The notes: a model not told the origin generated them from the letters alone. DNA of 36,934 nt from Oscillospiraceae bacterium (GCA_015064315.1 SVSL01000012.1:1-36934), one strand, 5' to 3'; positions 9,222 through 17,812 are shown, counted from the stretch's first letter. A program made the numbers and translations.

Positions 9222-9286
9222 AATGATTTCCACCTTTCAGGATCAAAAAACACAATCGTGTGAACACACATTAAAATCCACTCTAC

Positions 9287-9315
9287 ATTATAACATATAA
9301 TTGAAGAAATCGCAA
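9287..9315 (-). promoter_or_regulatory. Sigma-A promoter of the apgM-lepB-rbgA-rnhB-yraN-M19-thrC operon
   Basis: On the minus strand TTGCGA (9310-9315), a 17-bp spacer and TATAAT (9287-9292) lie about 65 bp before the apgM-like start. No other clear promoter was seen on this strand down to thrC. Confidence 0.75.
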
Positions 9316-9376
9316 GAGTTTTTTTCTGTTTTTCTATAAAATTCAATGGTTTTTCTGTGAAAAAAATGATTTTTTA

Positions 9377-9405
9377 TTGCAAAAGAGAGCGGAATATGAT
9401 AAAAT
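9377..9405 (+). promoter_or_regulatory. Sigma-A promoter for the membrane-anchored protein at 9442
   Basis: TTGCAA (9377-9382), 17 bp, TAAAAT (9400-9405), 36 bp before the start codon. It is divergent from the apgM promoter. Confidence 0.7.
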
Positions 9406-9441
9406 AATTCTATCATAAGAAACAGAGGAGACAAAACTGAC

Positions 9442-10119
9442 ATGGAAGAAAAAAACAATTCCCAAGAAGCCCTTCTTCAAATGGAGGCGCAAGCGGGAAA
9501 AATGCGTAAAAAGTTGCTTTTGATTTTGGGAGGTATCGCGCTTTTGGCGATTCTTCTGCTGGGAGGCATTTTGGTTGCGGATCTTGCGAGCGGAGAGGAA
9601 AAGGCAATGCAGGCAACCGCACAGACCGAATATGGAGACGGGGCGTTTTACGAGCCTTACAAGGGTGATATCATGAGCAACAAGGAATATCTTGATCTGG
9701 ATCGCAAGGTCTATTTTGCCGACGGAAGCGGTATGGAGGTCTCCATGGAGAAGGGGAATCTCAACGAATTCAACCAAGAGGCGATCTTCCTTTATAATTA
9801 TTTGCAAACCATTATCGCGGGAGACAGAAGCGCCTATAACGCCTGCTTCAACGAGACCTATTTTCAAACCCATGAGCCTCAGGCTCGCTTTAATCAGCAA
9901 ATGCTTTACGGCGCTAAGATCACCTATCATTCCCGCGGAAACGACGAGGGCGGTGTTTGGGTTCAGTACAAGCTGGAATACATGATCTATCGCAATGACG
10001 GAACCTTCCGCCGCGACATTCGCAGCAACGAGTCCCGCCCTCAGTATATCACCCTTCGCGTTGAGCCCGAAATCCGAATTGAAAAGTTACTCACGCATTA
10101 TGAGGTCGTTATAAAATAA
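9442..10119 (+). CDS. Membrane-anchored protein with extracytoplasmic domain, function unknown
   Basis: A 225-residue protein. The cytoplasmic N terminus is short and charged and is followed by one hydrophobic span at about 25-47 (KLLLILGGIALLAILLLGGI). The remaining 175 residues are soluble and should lie outside the membrane. No catalytic motif or named family was recognised. The ATG at 9442 follows GAGGAG by 11 bases. The gene has its own promoter and stands alone: another promoter lies between it and the NfeD gene. The predicted topology is what the sequence shows; any role is unknown. Confidence 0.85.
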   Translation: MEEKNNSQEALLQMEAQAGKMRKKLLLILGGIALLAILLLGGILVADLASGEEKAMQATAQTEYGDGAFYEPYKGDIMSNKEYLDLDRKVYFADGSGMEVSMEKGNLNEFNQEAIFLYNYLQTIIAGDRSAYNACFNETYFQTHEPQARFNQQMLYGAKITYHSRGNDEGGVWVQYKLEYMIYRNDGTFRRDIRSNESRPQYITLRVEPEIRIEKLLTHYEVVIK

Positions 10120-10173
10120 TCGACCGACTCGAAAGAAAATATAAAATATTTTTAAAATATTTTTAAAAAGTAC

Positions 10174-10202
10174 TTGACAATCAAATGACTGTGTGCTATA
10201 AT
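10174..10202 (+). promoter_or_regulatory. Consensus sigma-A promoter with AT-rich upstream element, NfeD-SPFH operon
   Basis: Perfect TTGACA (10174-10179), 17 bp, TATAAT (10197-10202). Immediately upstream (about 10142-10170) is an A/T tract with the repeat AAAATATTTTT twice, which resembles an UP element. Confidence 0.9.
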
Positions 10203-10234
10203 TATTACAACACATAAGAAAGGAGGAGACAAAA

Positions 10235-10699
10235 GTGGGAGAATTTTTTGCAGAATACGGTTTTGCAATGCTTTGGGTAGCAGTGGTAGCAATAGCTGCT
10301 GTTGTGGAGGCAGAGACCTGTGATCTTGTGGCAGTCTGGTTTATTCCGGGGGCGTTGATCTCCATGATTTTGGCGATCTGCGGTTTGGAATTTTGGATCC
10401 AGGCAGTAGTGTTCGTTGCGATCTCCGCCGCAATTCTTACGCTGTTCTTTACCGTGTTCAAAAAACGCATTCCTAAAAAGGAAAAAGCAAAGACCAATGC
10501 CGACTCGCTTGTCGGAGCGCAGGGAATCGTGGAAGATGAGATCGACAACGTCCATGAGACCGGCAGCGTGAAGATCCGCGGCTTGGTTTGGTCGGCAAGA
10601 TCCACCGATGACTCGGTAAAAATTCCGAGCGGAAGCGTGATTCTCGTCAGGGAGATCGCAGGCGTCAAGCTGATCTGCGAGCCCAAGGAGAACGCGTAA
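10235..10699 (+). CDS. NfeD-like membrane protein
   Basis: A 154-residue short-form NfeD protein. Three hydrophobic spans lie at about 9-25, 30-50 and 53-74, followed by a soluble C-terminal domain from about 88 (SLVGAQGIVEDEID to the end) of OB-fold type. Short NfeD proteins pair with SPFH/stomatin proteins in membrane microdomains, and an SPFH gene follows 58 bp later. The start is a GTG at 10235 with an AGGAGG just upstream. The neighbour and domain order make the call strong; the cellular role is general to the family. Confidence 0.88.
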   Translation: MGEFFAEYGFAMLWVAVVAIAAVVEAETCDLVAVWFIPGALISMILAICGLEFWIQAVVFVAISAAILTLFFTVFKKRIPKKEKAKTNADSLVGAQGIVEDEIDNVHETGSVKIRGLVWSARSTDDSVKIPSGSVILVREIAGVKLICEPKENA

Positions 10700-10757
10700 G
10701 CTTTGACAGTTGTTCACCAACCCACATTTATTTTAAGTAATCTTTAGGAGGATTCTT

Positions 10758-11699
10758 ATGGGACTCACCGAAATTTTAATCGTATTAGGCGCTCTTTTAG
10801 TCGTTGGCATCATCGTTTTACTTGCCAACACCCACATTGTACCCCAATCCAGAGCCTACGTCATTGAGCGTCTCGGCTCTTACCACGAGACGTGGAAAAC
10901 CGGCATCCACTTTAAAATGCCCTTTGCAGACCGCATTGCCAAAAAGATCAACATGATGGAGCAGGTGGCGGACTTTCCTCCTCAGCCTGTAATCACCAAG
11001 GACAACGTTCGTATGCAGATCGATACCGTGGTCTTCTTCCAGATCACCGACTGCAAGCTCTACGCTTACGGTCATACCACTCCCATGACGGCAATCGAAA
11101 ATCTGACCGCCACCACGCTCCGTAACATCATTGGTGAATTGGAGCTGGATAACACCTTGACCTCCCGTGACATCATCAACACCAAAATGCGCTCGATCCT
11201 GGACGAAGCCACCGACCCTTGGGGCATCAAGGTCAACCGCGTGGAGCTGAAGAACATCATTCCTCCCAAGGAAATTCAGGATGCCATGGAAAAGCAGATG
11301 AAGGCAGAGCGTGAACGCCGTGAGGCGATCCTGCGCGCCGAGGGTGAAAAGAACTCCACCATTCTTGTGGCACAGGGTAAGAAGGAATCCATGATTCTGG
11401 AAGCCGAGGCAGAGAAGCAGTCTCAGATCCTGCGCGCCGAGGCAGTAAAGGAATCCAAGATCCGTGAGGCAGAGGGTGAGGCTGCGGCAATTCTTGCCAT
11501 TCAAAAGGCTACCGCCGACGGTATCCGCATGATCAACGAGGCTGATCCCAGCCAGAGCGTCATTGCCATCAAGGGCCTTGAGGCGTTTGCAAAGGCTGCC
11601 GACGGCAAGGCGACCAAGATTATCATTCCCTCGGAGATCCAGGGACTTGCAGGTCTGGTTACCAGCGTCAAGGAGATCGGTGCCGCTAACAACAACTGA
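10758..11699 (+). CDS. SPFH/Band 7 (stomatin/QmcA-like) membrane scaffold protein
   Basis: A 313-residue stomatin-type protein. One N-terminal membrane anchor at about 4-24 (EILIVLGALLVVGIIVLL) is followed by the SPFH domain, with IVPQSRAYVIERLG, FKMPFADRIAKKINMMEQ and ITKDNVRMQIDTVVFFQI. An Ala/Glu-rich coiled coil spans about 185-255, and the C-terminal tail is short. Such proteins oligomerise on the inner membrane and scaffold microdomains, usually with NfeD. The ATG at 10758 has AGGAGG in TTTAGGAGGATTCTT. Confidence 0.95.
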   Translation: MGLTEILIVLGALLVVGIIVLLANTHIVPQSRAYVIERLGSYHETWKTGIHFKMPFADRIAKKINMMEQVADFPPQPVITKDNVRMQIDTVVFFQITDCKLYAYGHTTPMTAIENLTATTLRNIIGELELDNTLTSRDIINTKMRSILDEATDPWGIKVNRVELKNIIPPKEIQDAMEKQMKAERERREAILRAEGEKNSTILVAQGKKESMILEAEAEKQSQILRAEAVKESKIREAEGEAAAILAIQKATADGIRMINEADPSQSVIAIKGLEAFAKAADGKATKIIIPSEIQGLAGLVTSVKEIGAANNN

Positions 11700-11704
11700 T
11701 TTTT

Positions 11705-12343
11705 ATGAAGACCGTAAAGGAATTTGAACAGAAGCTCGTCAAGGAAAATCCCGAAATTTGGGATTTTCTCAGACAGCTTCGCCGCAAAAAGGTGATCAAG
11801 GTGATCTTCTTTTGCGCCTTGGTCATCTTTGGAACGGTCATGACTATGCCCTCCATGAAAACCCCTTATATGAAGATCTGCACCTGCATCTTCTGTGTGA
11901 TCATCTGCTTTTTGATCGGCGTTTTCACAAAGCCGGGGAAGGTGTTTTGGGGAAAGAAGCGTTTTGGCGTGATCGAGGAAATCAAGATTGCAACGCACAT
12001 TGTTTCCGGGGCAAAGGGATATCGCGGATATCGGGTCACCGTTGCTCCCGCACGCGAAAGGGTTAGCTGCGATCTCGTGGTTCGTTTTGAAGGCGAGGAG
12101 CGTCGCCGAAAGGGAAGGAAGCTGATCATTCCCTCAAAGTACGGAAAATGCTTTGAAAAGGGCGACCGTATTCTGCAATACGAGCCCTTGGACTATCCCG
12201 TTCTGTTGGATACCACCGAGCGTAAGCGTCGCTTTTGTCATCTCTGCCACGCCGTTATGAAGAACGGCGAGCGAGAATGCACCCATTGCCACGCAAAATT
12301 GATCCTGTTTGAGGACACCCTCTTGGAGGATTGGTACCTATAG
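11705..12343 (+). CDS. Two-span membrane protein with C-terminal zinc ribbon
   Basis: A 212-residue protein with no recognised family. Two hydrophobic segments lie at about 31-48 and 57-75, followed by a basic, probably cytoplasmic domain. Near the C terminus is a zinc-ribbon-like pair, Cys178-x2-Cys181 and Cys192-x2-Cys195 (FCHLCH and CTHCH). It starts five bases after the SPFH stop, so it is probably co-transcribed and translationally linked with it. A link to the NfeD-SPFH complex is inference from position only. Confidence 0.8.
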   Translation: MKTVKEFEQKLVKENPEIWDFLRQLRRKKVIKVIFFCALVIFGTVMTMPSMKTPYMKICTCIFCVIICFLIGVFTKPGKVFWGKKRFGVIEEIKIATHIVSGAKGYRGYRVTVAPARERVSCDLVVRFEGEERRRKGRKLIIPSKYGKCFEKGDRILQYEPLDYPVLLDTTERKRRFCHLCHAVMKNGERECTHCHAKLILFEDTLLEDWYL

Positions 12344-12373
12344 AGATCGTGAAAAACGATAAAAGGAGTCACT

Positions 12374-13666
12374 ATGAAAATGGATATTGACGATCTGAAA
12401 AAGTTGCATGAGAACAAGACCGCATCCTACGTGCGGAGCGGCGCATATGCCGTCTTGACCTATGCGGTTTATGGCGTTTTGCTGTTTCTGATCAATCTTG
12501 CCTTGTCAGCGATCTATGGAGGTCAGAACCTTGTGATCTACGGTTTGGAGATTGCTACGGCGATCTTCTTCCTCAATTCCATGCTCCTGATCTTCTTCAC
12601 TTACGACAGAGCCACCCGTGAAGAATTTTTAAAGCACAATTCCGAAGCCGCCTTCAAGCCTAAGGAGGCATGGAAGGGCGCTTTGCGAGACAAGCACTTT
12701 TGGCTCCGTATGGCGGTGACGTGGGGCTTGTATCTGATCCTGCCCACCGTGGGATTTTCTTCGATCCCCACGTTCATTACCTCGCTTTTTTGGCTGAAGC
12801 CCTTGCCGCCGCTTGCTTGCCGACTCATCGGCGTTGCCATCTTTCTGCCTGTTTCCTTGTGGCTTTCCTTGTTTGCCTACGGAGACGTGCGCAAGATGTG
12901 GATCGAGCTGCCACGGCGACTCTTTCACATCACCAATTCGGCAGAGCAACGGGTAGAAAAGACCTATCGCCTCACCACCATGCTCTGGCGTGTGGCGTAC
13001 ACCACAGGTCTTACCTTTTTGACAGCGCTGATCCTTCCCCTCTTGCTTGGCGTCATTGGCACGGCAATCGGCGTGATCATCCTGCTCGCGCAGATCAAAT
13101 GGACATGGATCATTGTCGGTATCATTGTGGTTGTTACTTATTATCTTTGCATCCGCAGACGCTTCCTTTTTTTGCGCCGCGTGAAAAAGTGCTGCAAGAA
13201 GAACGGCTTTGAGCTGGTTGCAAAGAAGCATCCTTATCTTTCTCTCATTCACGATGGCGGCGGCTACAATCTGGTGGTCAAGGCTAACGGAAGGACCTAC
13301 TATTGCCGCATTCTTGCCAGCGTAAGAAAGAGCAACAAGATCTACCTTCGTACCGATGGAATTTGCGAGCGTGCAAGGCTGGTGCGCTTTCCCATCATCC
13401 GCGTGATTCAGCGTCACGGCTTTGTGATGGTCAATCCCTTGGACATGGATGAGGGAAGAGAAATGTTCCGTATTGTTTCCACCTTCGACTATCGCTTTGA
13501 AGCCGAGGGCGAGAAGATTTTGCTTTTCAATCCTGTTCCCAAATTCCTGTTTCGAAAAGCCGAAAACGGTTCCGCCGGTCACTTGGACAACGGTGAAACC
13601 ATAGGAGAATACACGGTCTTTTCCGGCAATTCTTTTTTGCGAAGCTTGGAGAGGGATTGTGTATGA
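12374..13666 (+). CDS. Polytopic membrane protein with C-terminal soluble domain, function unknown
   Basis: A 430-residue protein. Hydrophobic segments at about 22-45, 55-75, 110-130, 150-170, 210-230 and 235-260 suggest six spans. A basic stretch (about 262-280) and a soluble C-terminal domain of about 150 residues follow. No family was recognised. The ATG at 12374 follows AAAAGGAGTCACT. It is the fourth gene of the NfeD-SPFH string, 30 bp after the zinc-ribbon gene, and is followed closely by another small membrane protein. Confidence 0.8.
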   Translation: MKMDIDDLKKLHENKTASYVRSGAYAVLTYAVYGVLLFLINLALSAIYGGQNLVIYGLEIATAIFFLNSMLLIFFTYDRATREEFLKHNSEAAFKPKEAWKGALRDKHFWLRMAVTWGLYLILPTVGFSSIPTFITSLFWLKPLPPLACRLIGVAIFLPVSLWLSLFAYGDVRKMWIELPRRLFHITNSAEQRVEKTYRLTTMLWRVAYTTGLTFLTALILPLLLGVIGTAIGVIILLAQIKWTWIIVGIIVVVTYYLCIRRRFLFLRRVKKCCKKNGFELVAKKHPYLSLIHDGGGYNLVVKANGRTYYCRILASVRKSNKIYLRTDGICERARLVRFPIIRVIQRHGFVMVNPLDMDEGREMFRIVSTFDYRFEAEGEKILLFNPVPKFLFRKAENGSAGHLDNGETIGEYTVFSGNSFLRSLERDCV

Positions 13667-13688
13667 AAAAGAAAGGAATCTAAAAGCA

Positions 13689-14192
13689 ATGAAAACAAAA
13701 TGGATTGGTTATTATCTCGGAATATCTGCCATTCTTACGCTTTTGGCGGCTGTTATCTTTCGTTCTCATCTGAATTTTACGGCACTTTCATTCATTCCCA
13801 TGCTGGAGGCGGGAGAAATGGTATGGATGTCCTTGCGTTGTGATGCTTTGATGGACTTCTATTTCAAAAAATACGATCAGGATTCCAACAGCCGTGGATT
13901 TTATGAAGCCGATGACAGTATCCATTGGAGACACCGCGAATTTTTGTACGATTTTGGCAACAACGTATTTTTGATTTTTCTCCCATTGACCTTTCCGTTG
14001 ATTCTGTTTTTTGAGGATGCGGTCAAAATTTCCGCAGCAAGCACAGTCATGCTCATGCCTCATATTGCTGTCCTTATTCTTTTGGCAAGAACGGCGATTC
14101 TCCTGGCAAAGCAATCCAAGGCAAAAAAGCAAGCCGAGGAAGCCGCCCGCCGCGAGCAAGAAAAACGCGAATCCATGGGGCAATGGAAATAA
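13689..14192 (+). CDS. Three-span small membrane protein, function unknown
   Basis: A 167-residue protein with hydrophobic segments near residues 5-23, 94-110 and 117-137. The cytoplasmic tail is charged and Ala/Lys/Glu-rich and probably helical (SKAKKQAEEAARREQEKRES). I chose the ATG at 13689 (AAAGGAA ten bases upstream) over a GTG at 13659 that would overlap the previous gene by eight bases. It is the last gene before a strong terminator. No family was recognised. Confidence 0.75.
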   Translation: MKTKWIGYYLGISAILTLLAAVIFRSHLNFTALSFIPMLEAGEMVWMSLRCDALMDFYFKKYDQDSNSRGFYEADDSIHWRHREFLYDFGNNVFLIFLPLTFPLILFFEDAVKISAASTVMLMPHIAVLILLARTAILLAKQSKAKKQAEEAARREQEKRESMGQWK

Positions 14193-14210
14193 AGAAGCTG
14201 ATACATAACG

Positions 14211-14252
14211 AATCTCCCGTGTCTTTGTAGACGCGGGAGATTTGTTTTTTTT
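14211..14252 (+). terminator. Rho-independent terminator of the NfeD-SPFH string
   Basis: Arms AATCTCCCGTGTCT (14211-14224) and AGACGCGGGAGATT (14229-14242) form a 14-bp stem with one G-U-type mismatch and a four-base loop. Eight T follow (14245-14252). Confidence 0.92.
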
Positions 14253-14329
14253 GAAAAAATTACAGGGGCTTGAATCTTCAAAATCGCCGCAAACTATCGA
14301 GGAAGATTTTTTGAAGGGAGTGAAAAATC

Positions 14330-15124
14330 GTGAAAAAAGTTTTTTTGATCTTATTATGCGCCTTGTTGCTCTCGGGTATGCTCGGCATTTCCTGCCACGC
14401 AGAGGAGGCTTCTTATAACTGGTATTGCGTACACGTCAAGGATCACGTGCAGCCCCGTGTGGGAGCCGAGCTTTCCTTTGTGGAATCTCTTGGCGGCTAT
14501 TATATCGACCATGCCCATGCGGGCTGGGAGGATACCGAAAAGGTGATCTATCTCACCTTTGACGCCGGCTATGAAAACGGCAATATCGCCAAAATTCTGG
14601 ACGTTCTTCGCAAGGAGGAGGTGCCTGCCGCCTTCTTTATTCTCGGTAATCTCATTACCAAGAACACCGATCTCGTCAAGCGCATGGCAGAGGAGGGGCA
14701 TACGGTCTGCAACCATACGGTGCGTCACGCCAATATGTCAACAAAGAGCGACGAGGAGCTCCTGCGTGAGCTGCACGAGCTGGAGCGGCTATACGAAGAA
14801 AAAACAGGCTACCAAATGGCACCCTTTTACCGTCCGCCCGAAGGAAGATTCAGCAAAAAGAATCTGGAATGCACCAAGGCAAACGGCTATGATACCATCT
14901 TTTGGAGCTTTGCTTATGCCGATTGGGATAACAACAAGCAGATGTCTCCCGAAAAGGCAAAGCAGAAGATTCTTGAAAATCTTCACAACGGCGAGATCAT
15001 GCTTCTTCATCCCACCTCAAGCACAAACGCCGAAATTCTTGGGGATATCATCAAGGAATTGAAGGCGCAGGGCTTTCGGTTCGGAACCCTTGATCAGCTG
15101 ACCGGCAGGAGCGCAAGATCATGA
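14330..15124 (+). CDS. pdaA: PdaA-like polysaccharide deacetylase (delta-lactam-type, exported)
   Basis: An exported NodB-domain deacetylase of 264 residues. The signal peptide covers about 1-24, with a likely cleavage after CHA. The first motif is LTFDAGYENGNIAKILDVL (Asp78); the DxGYENG form is typical of PdaA, which deacetylates MurNAc during delta-lactam formation in the spore cortex, rather than the usual DDGP. His129 and His133 in HTVCNHTVRHANM are metal ligands, and FYRPPEGRFS and IMLLHPTS complete the set. The start is a GTG at 14330 with GGGAG nine bases upstream. It overlaps the next deacetylase by four bases. The subfamily call rests on motif form; spore involvement is inference. 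Confidence 0.85.
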   Translation: MKKVFLILLCALLLSGMLGISCHAEEASYNWYCVHVKDHVQPRVGAELSFVESLGGYYIDHAHAGWEDTEKVIYLTFDAGYENGNIAKILDVLRKEEVPAAFFILGNLITKNTDLVKRMAEEGHTVCNHTVRHANMSTKSDEELLRELHELERLYEEKTGYQMAPFYRPPEGRFSKKNLECTKANGYDTIFWSFAYADWDNNKQMSPEKAKQKILENLHNGEIMLLHPTSSTNAEILGDIIKELKAQGFRFGTLDQLTGRSARS

Positions 15125-15825
15125 GAAGCGCTAAGAAGTGCCTGTGCCTCTTGATGGCGTGGCTCTTTTCTGTCCTGTGTTTGCTTCGTGCTTTCTCTTT
15201 TTCGGCTTGTGCCGAGGAGCAGGTGATTTATCGCTCGGCGCAGAGCGATACCATGAAGATTGCCATTACCTTTGACGACGGTCCGCATCCATCGCTGACG
15301 CCGCGAATTTTGAAAATTCTTGAGGAATACGGGATCAAAGCCACTTTTTTTATGGTGGGAGTAAACGTCACCAACTATCCGGATACGGCGAGATTGGTCA
15401 TTGACGCGGGGCATGAGGTGGGAAACCATACCTATTCCCACCGTTCCATTGGGAAAATGGATCCTGCCTCCATCGCACGGGAGCTGGAGGATTGTGAGGA
15501 CGTTTTGGAGGAGCTTTGCGAGTACCGTCCTCATCTTTTCCGACCTCCCCAAGGGGCGGTCAACACTTACGTGGAGCATTGCGCCGCCGCAGAGGATTAC
15601 ACGCTGATCCTCTGGAGTCTTGACACCCGAGATTGGGAGTGCAAAAACACCGAGCAGATTGTGGACGAGGTGCTTTCCAAGGTTCAGCCGGGGGATATTA
15701 TTCTCATGCACGATTATATCGGAACGAACAGCAAGACCCCCGAGGCGTTGGAGATTCTTCTCCCAAAGCTTCTTGAGCGTGGATTTGAGCCTACCACCGT
15801 CAGTAGCCTTTTGGGATTGCAATAG
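15121..15825 (+). CDS. Polysaccharide deacetylase (NodB domain, exported)
   Basis: A 234-residue exported deacetylase with canonical motifs: ITFDDGPHPSLTPRIL (Asp52, Asp53), the metal-binding NHTYSHRSIG, LFRPPQGAVN, LWSLDTRDWE and IILMHDYIG. The N-terminal 30 residues are a signal sequence with a possible cleavage at ACA near Cys30. Such enzymes remove N-acetyl groups from peptidoglycan or other amino-sugar polymers at the cell surface. The ATG at 15121 overlaps the stop of the PdaA-like gene (ATGA), so the two are made together. Confidence 0.92.
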   Translation: MRSAKKCLCLLMAWLFSVLCLLRAFSFSACAEEQVIYRSAQSDTMKIAITFDDGPHPSLTPRILKILEEYGIKATFFMVGVNVTNYPDTARLVIDAGHEVGNHTYSHRSIGKMDPASIARELEDCEDVLEELCEYRPHLFRPPQGAVNTYVEHCAAAEDYTLILWSLDTRDWECKNTEQIVDEVLSKVQPGDIILMHDYIGTNSKTPEALEILLPKLLERGFEPTTVSSLLGLQ

Positions 15826-15834
15826 GAAAGAAAG

Positions 15835-15861
15835 ACGGCATCCGTTTTTTACGGATGCCGT
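15835..15861. terminator. Bidirectional terminator between convergent genes
   Basis: A perfect 11-bp stem, ACGGCATCCGT (15835-15845) and ACGGATGCCGT (15851-15861), with a T5 loop. It separates the deacetylase pair from the convergent membrane-protein gene. T-rich sequence lies on both sides (TTGAATTTTATT on plus, CTTTCTTT on minus). Confidence 0.8.
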
Positions 15862-15867
15862 TGAATT

Positions 15868-16896
15868 TTATTCGGTTGCTTCTTCCGTCGATCCCTCTTC
15901 GGGCATCTCGGAATAATAAATCTCATCCCCGTCCTTGTCGGGATAATCGTCATCCGTGCGGTAGGGAGCGATCATGTAGCGATCGATAATGGGGTACGCC
16001 GCGTAGGCGCTGGTAAAGGCGGTAAAGGAGAAATAGTAGATGAAGGGAAGAATCAGCGCAATGGGGAAGTTCATGGGCATGAAGACGGCAAACATGATCA
16101 CCTCAATCGCTGTAAGCATGAGCATTCCCAAAACAGCCATCAGATTTCGTTTGATACCAAGGGTGGTAAAGATCAGCGCGTTCTTCAGAATCTTCTTAAT
16201 GGAGAGATCAAAGGTGACCAGCATCAGATAGATATAGAAGCGCATGAAGAAATAGAGAATGGCAAGAGCGCAGATTCCCCAGAAGCATACGTCGATCCAG
16301 AAGGAACCGATGATGCCGTAGAAATACATAAAGTCAAATGCCAACAGAGCTATCACAATGACGTCCAGCAGTCCCAAAAGCAAGCCCTGCTTGAGGTTTC
16401 GCTTGATGGCGTAGAAATAGTCGGAGAGCAGGAATACGGGCTCACCTCTTACCATGCTTCGCAGAATATAGGTAACGCCTACGTTCTGCCAGCCCCAGGT
16501 CAAAAGCATGATCACCACGCAAATGCCAATGCCGACGTAGGTTCCAATCCCGCTAAAGGCAGGGATGTAGGTCTGCGCTCCGAAGAGATCCAATAAAACC
16601 GTGGTCTCGGGAGTGGATTCGATCATATTTGCGCCATAAAGCTGGGCAAAGACCACGTTGCTTTCCACAGGGGTGCGGTTGGCACTGACCAAGAGATAAA
16701 AGATCACCAGAAGCGGAAGGATCATGGGAACCATCATCATATTCAGGGAGACCAGCTTCCAAAAGCGTCTGCCCAATAGCTTAAAGTAGCGCTTGAGGGT
16801 GGGACGGGTGTCCTCGCCGGGGGCATCGGGACGGTTTCCCGCATTCCAATCCATTACGCGCAAGAGCCGAAAGCTCTTTTTCTTCGCATTTTTCAA
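15868..16896 (-). CDS. Multi-pass membrane protein, YesL/DUF624-like
   Basis: A 342-residue protein. A basic N terminus is followed by about six hydrophobic segments, near 50-70, 118-140, 172-192, 195-220, 255-275 and 278-300, then an acidic tail (DDDYPDKDGDEIYYSE). The pattern of short cytoplasmic loops and the RYFKLLGRRFWKLVSLNMM lead-in resemble DUF624/YesL proteins, which have no settled function. The start appears to be a TTG at 16896 with AAGGA nine bases upstream; the next ATG, 14 codons in, lacks a ribosome site. It is transcribed alone from a clear promoter and ends at a shared terminator. Confidence 0.7.
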   Translation of the reverse strand: MKNAKKKSFRLLRVMDWNAGNRPDAPGEDTRPTLKRYFKLLGRRFWKLVSLNMMMVPMILPLLVIFYLLVSANRTPVESNVVFAQLYGANMIESTPETTVLLDLFGAQTYIPAFSGIGTYVGIGICVVIMLLTWGWQNVGVTYILRSMVRGEPVFLLSDYFYAIKRNLKQGLLLGLLDVIVIALLAFDFMYFYGIIGSFWIDVCFWGICALAILYFFMRFYIYLMLVTFDLSIKKILKNALIFTTLGIKRNLMAVLGMLMLTAIEVIMFAVFMPMNFPIALILPFIYYFSFTAFTSAYAAYPIIDRYMIAPYRTDDDYPDKDGDEIYYSEMPEEGSTEEATE

Positions 16897-16942
16897 AACG
16901 TCTCATCCTTCTTTTCATAAAATCGATTTGGATATCCTATAT

Positions 16943-16971
16943 ATTTTAACACAGAAAAGAGAGAATGTCAA
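16943..16971 (-). promoter_or_regulatory. Sigma-A promoter for the YesL-like gene
   Basis: On the minus strand TTGACA (16966-16971), 17 bp, TAAAAT (16943-16948), about 46 bp before the TTG start. Confidence 0.85.
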
Positions 16972-17072
16972 GAAAAAGTACAAAATTAGCGGTTTTATCA
17001 CAATTTTTTTACAGAGTTAAAGGCTTTTGAAAAAATATGAGGAGAGAAAACACAAAAAATGGAAAATGCATC

Positions 17073-17101
17073 TTGCAAAGCGATCGGGATTATGGTATAA
17101 T
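17073..17101 (+). promoter_or_regulatory. Sigma-A promoter for the gene at 17146
   Basis: TTGCAA (17073-17078), 17 bp, TATAAT (17096-17101), 44 bp before the ATG. Confidence 0.8.
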
Positions 17102-17145
17102 AATATGTGAATATGGATTTGTAAAGAGGAAAGGAAGTGCGTTTT

Positions 17146-17805
17146 ATGAATCTGAAAAAGAGAATTCCCATGATCATGGCAATCGTTGCCTGCGTCAGCC
17201 TGGTTGGCGCAATTCTGTTGCTTGCCATTGCCGTTCCCCATGCAAACGCGACCTATAAGCGTGTGCTGGAGGTGATCATTTCCATCCTTTTGATCGCAAT
17301 GTCGGGTCTGATTGGCTACTATCTGTGGCTGACCAAGGATTCCGAGCCCAATTTCTTCCTGTTTGACCGCGCAAGAAAGCGCAATATTCCCGTGGAGGAG
17401 CTGACCTTCCAGACGGTAAACGAGAGAATGAACGTTTATCTCAGCCGCGTGAGCGAATCCGTAGAGGAGCTTTGGCAGGGAGAGATCTTTTCGTGCGAGC
17501 GCAAGCTGGGCTACCGCAAGGTTTACCGTCCGCTTTTGGCGTATAAGATGCTTTATGACCTTGCCGACAAGAACCTGGACGATTACTGGGATCTGCTTTT
17601 GGGGGCGTCTCCCGAGGCTGTGGATGCCATCTGCAACGCGCTGGCACAGGGCGGAGAAGCCGAAATGGTAAAGGCGTTCCGTTACCTGATGGTCAATTAC
17701 CGCGAGAATCCCGCAAAGATCAAGGACTTCCTCATTGGAAACCTCCGCTACATCCGCGGCAGAATGCTGGGATATATCAAAAAGCACATCGAGCTTTTCT
17801 ACTGA
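17146..17805 (+). CDS. Two-span membrane protein, function unknown
   Basis: A 219-residue protein with two hydrophobic segments at about 8-30 and 42-64, then a soluble domain of roughly 150 residues that is probably cytoplasmic and helical. I chose the ATG at 17146 because AAGGAAG sits nine bases upstream; the GTG three codons earlier falls against that site. No family was recognised. It is a single-gene unit with its own promoter and terminator. Confidence 0.8.
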   Translation: MNLKKRIPMIMAIVACVSLVGAILLLAIAVPHANATYKRVLEVIISILLIAMSGLIGYYLWLTKDSEPNFFLFDRARKRNIPVEELTFQTVNERMNVYLSRVSESVEELWQGEIFSCERKLGYRKVYRPLLAYKMLYDLADKNLDDYWDLLLGASPEAVDAICNALAQGGEAEMVKAFRYLMVNYRENPAKIKDFLIGNLRYIRGRMLGYIKKHIELFY

Positions 17806-17812
17806 GAAACAT

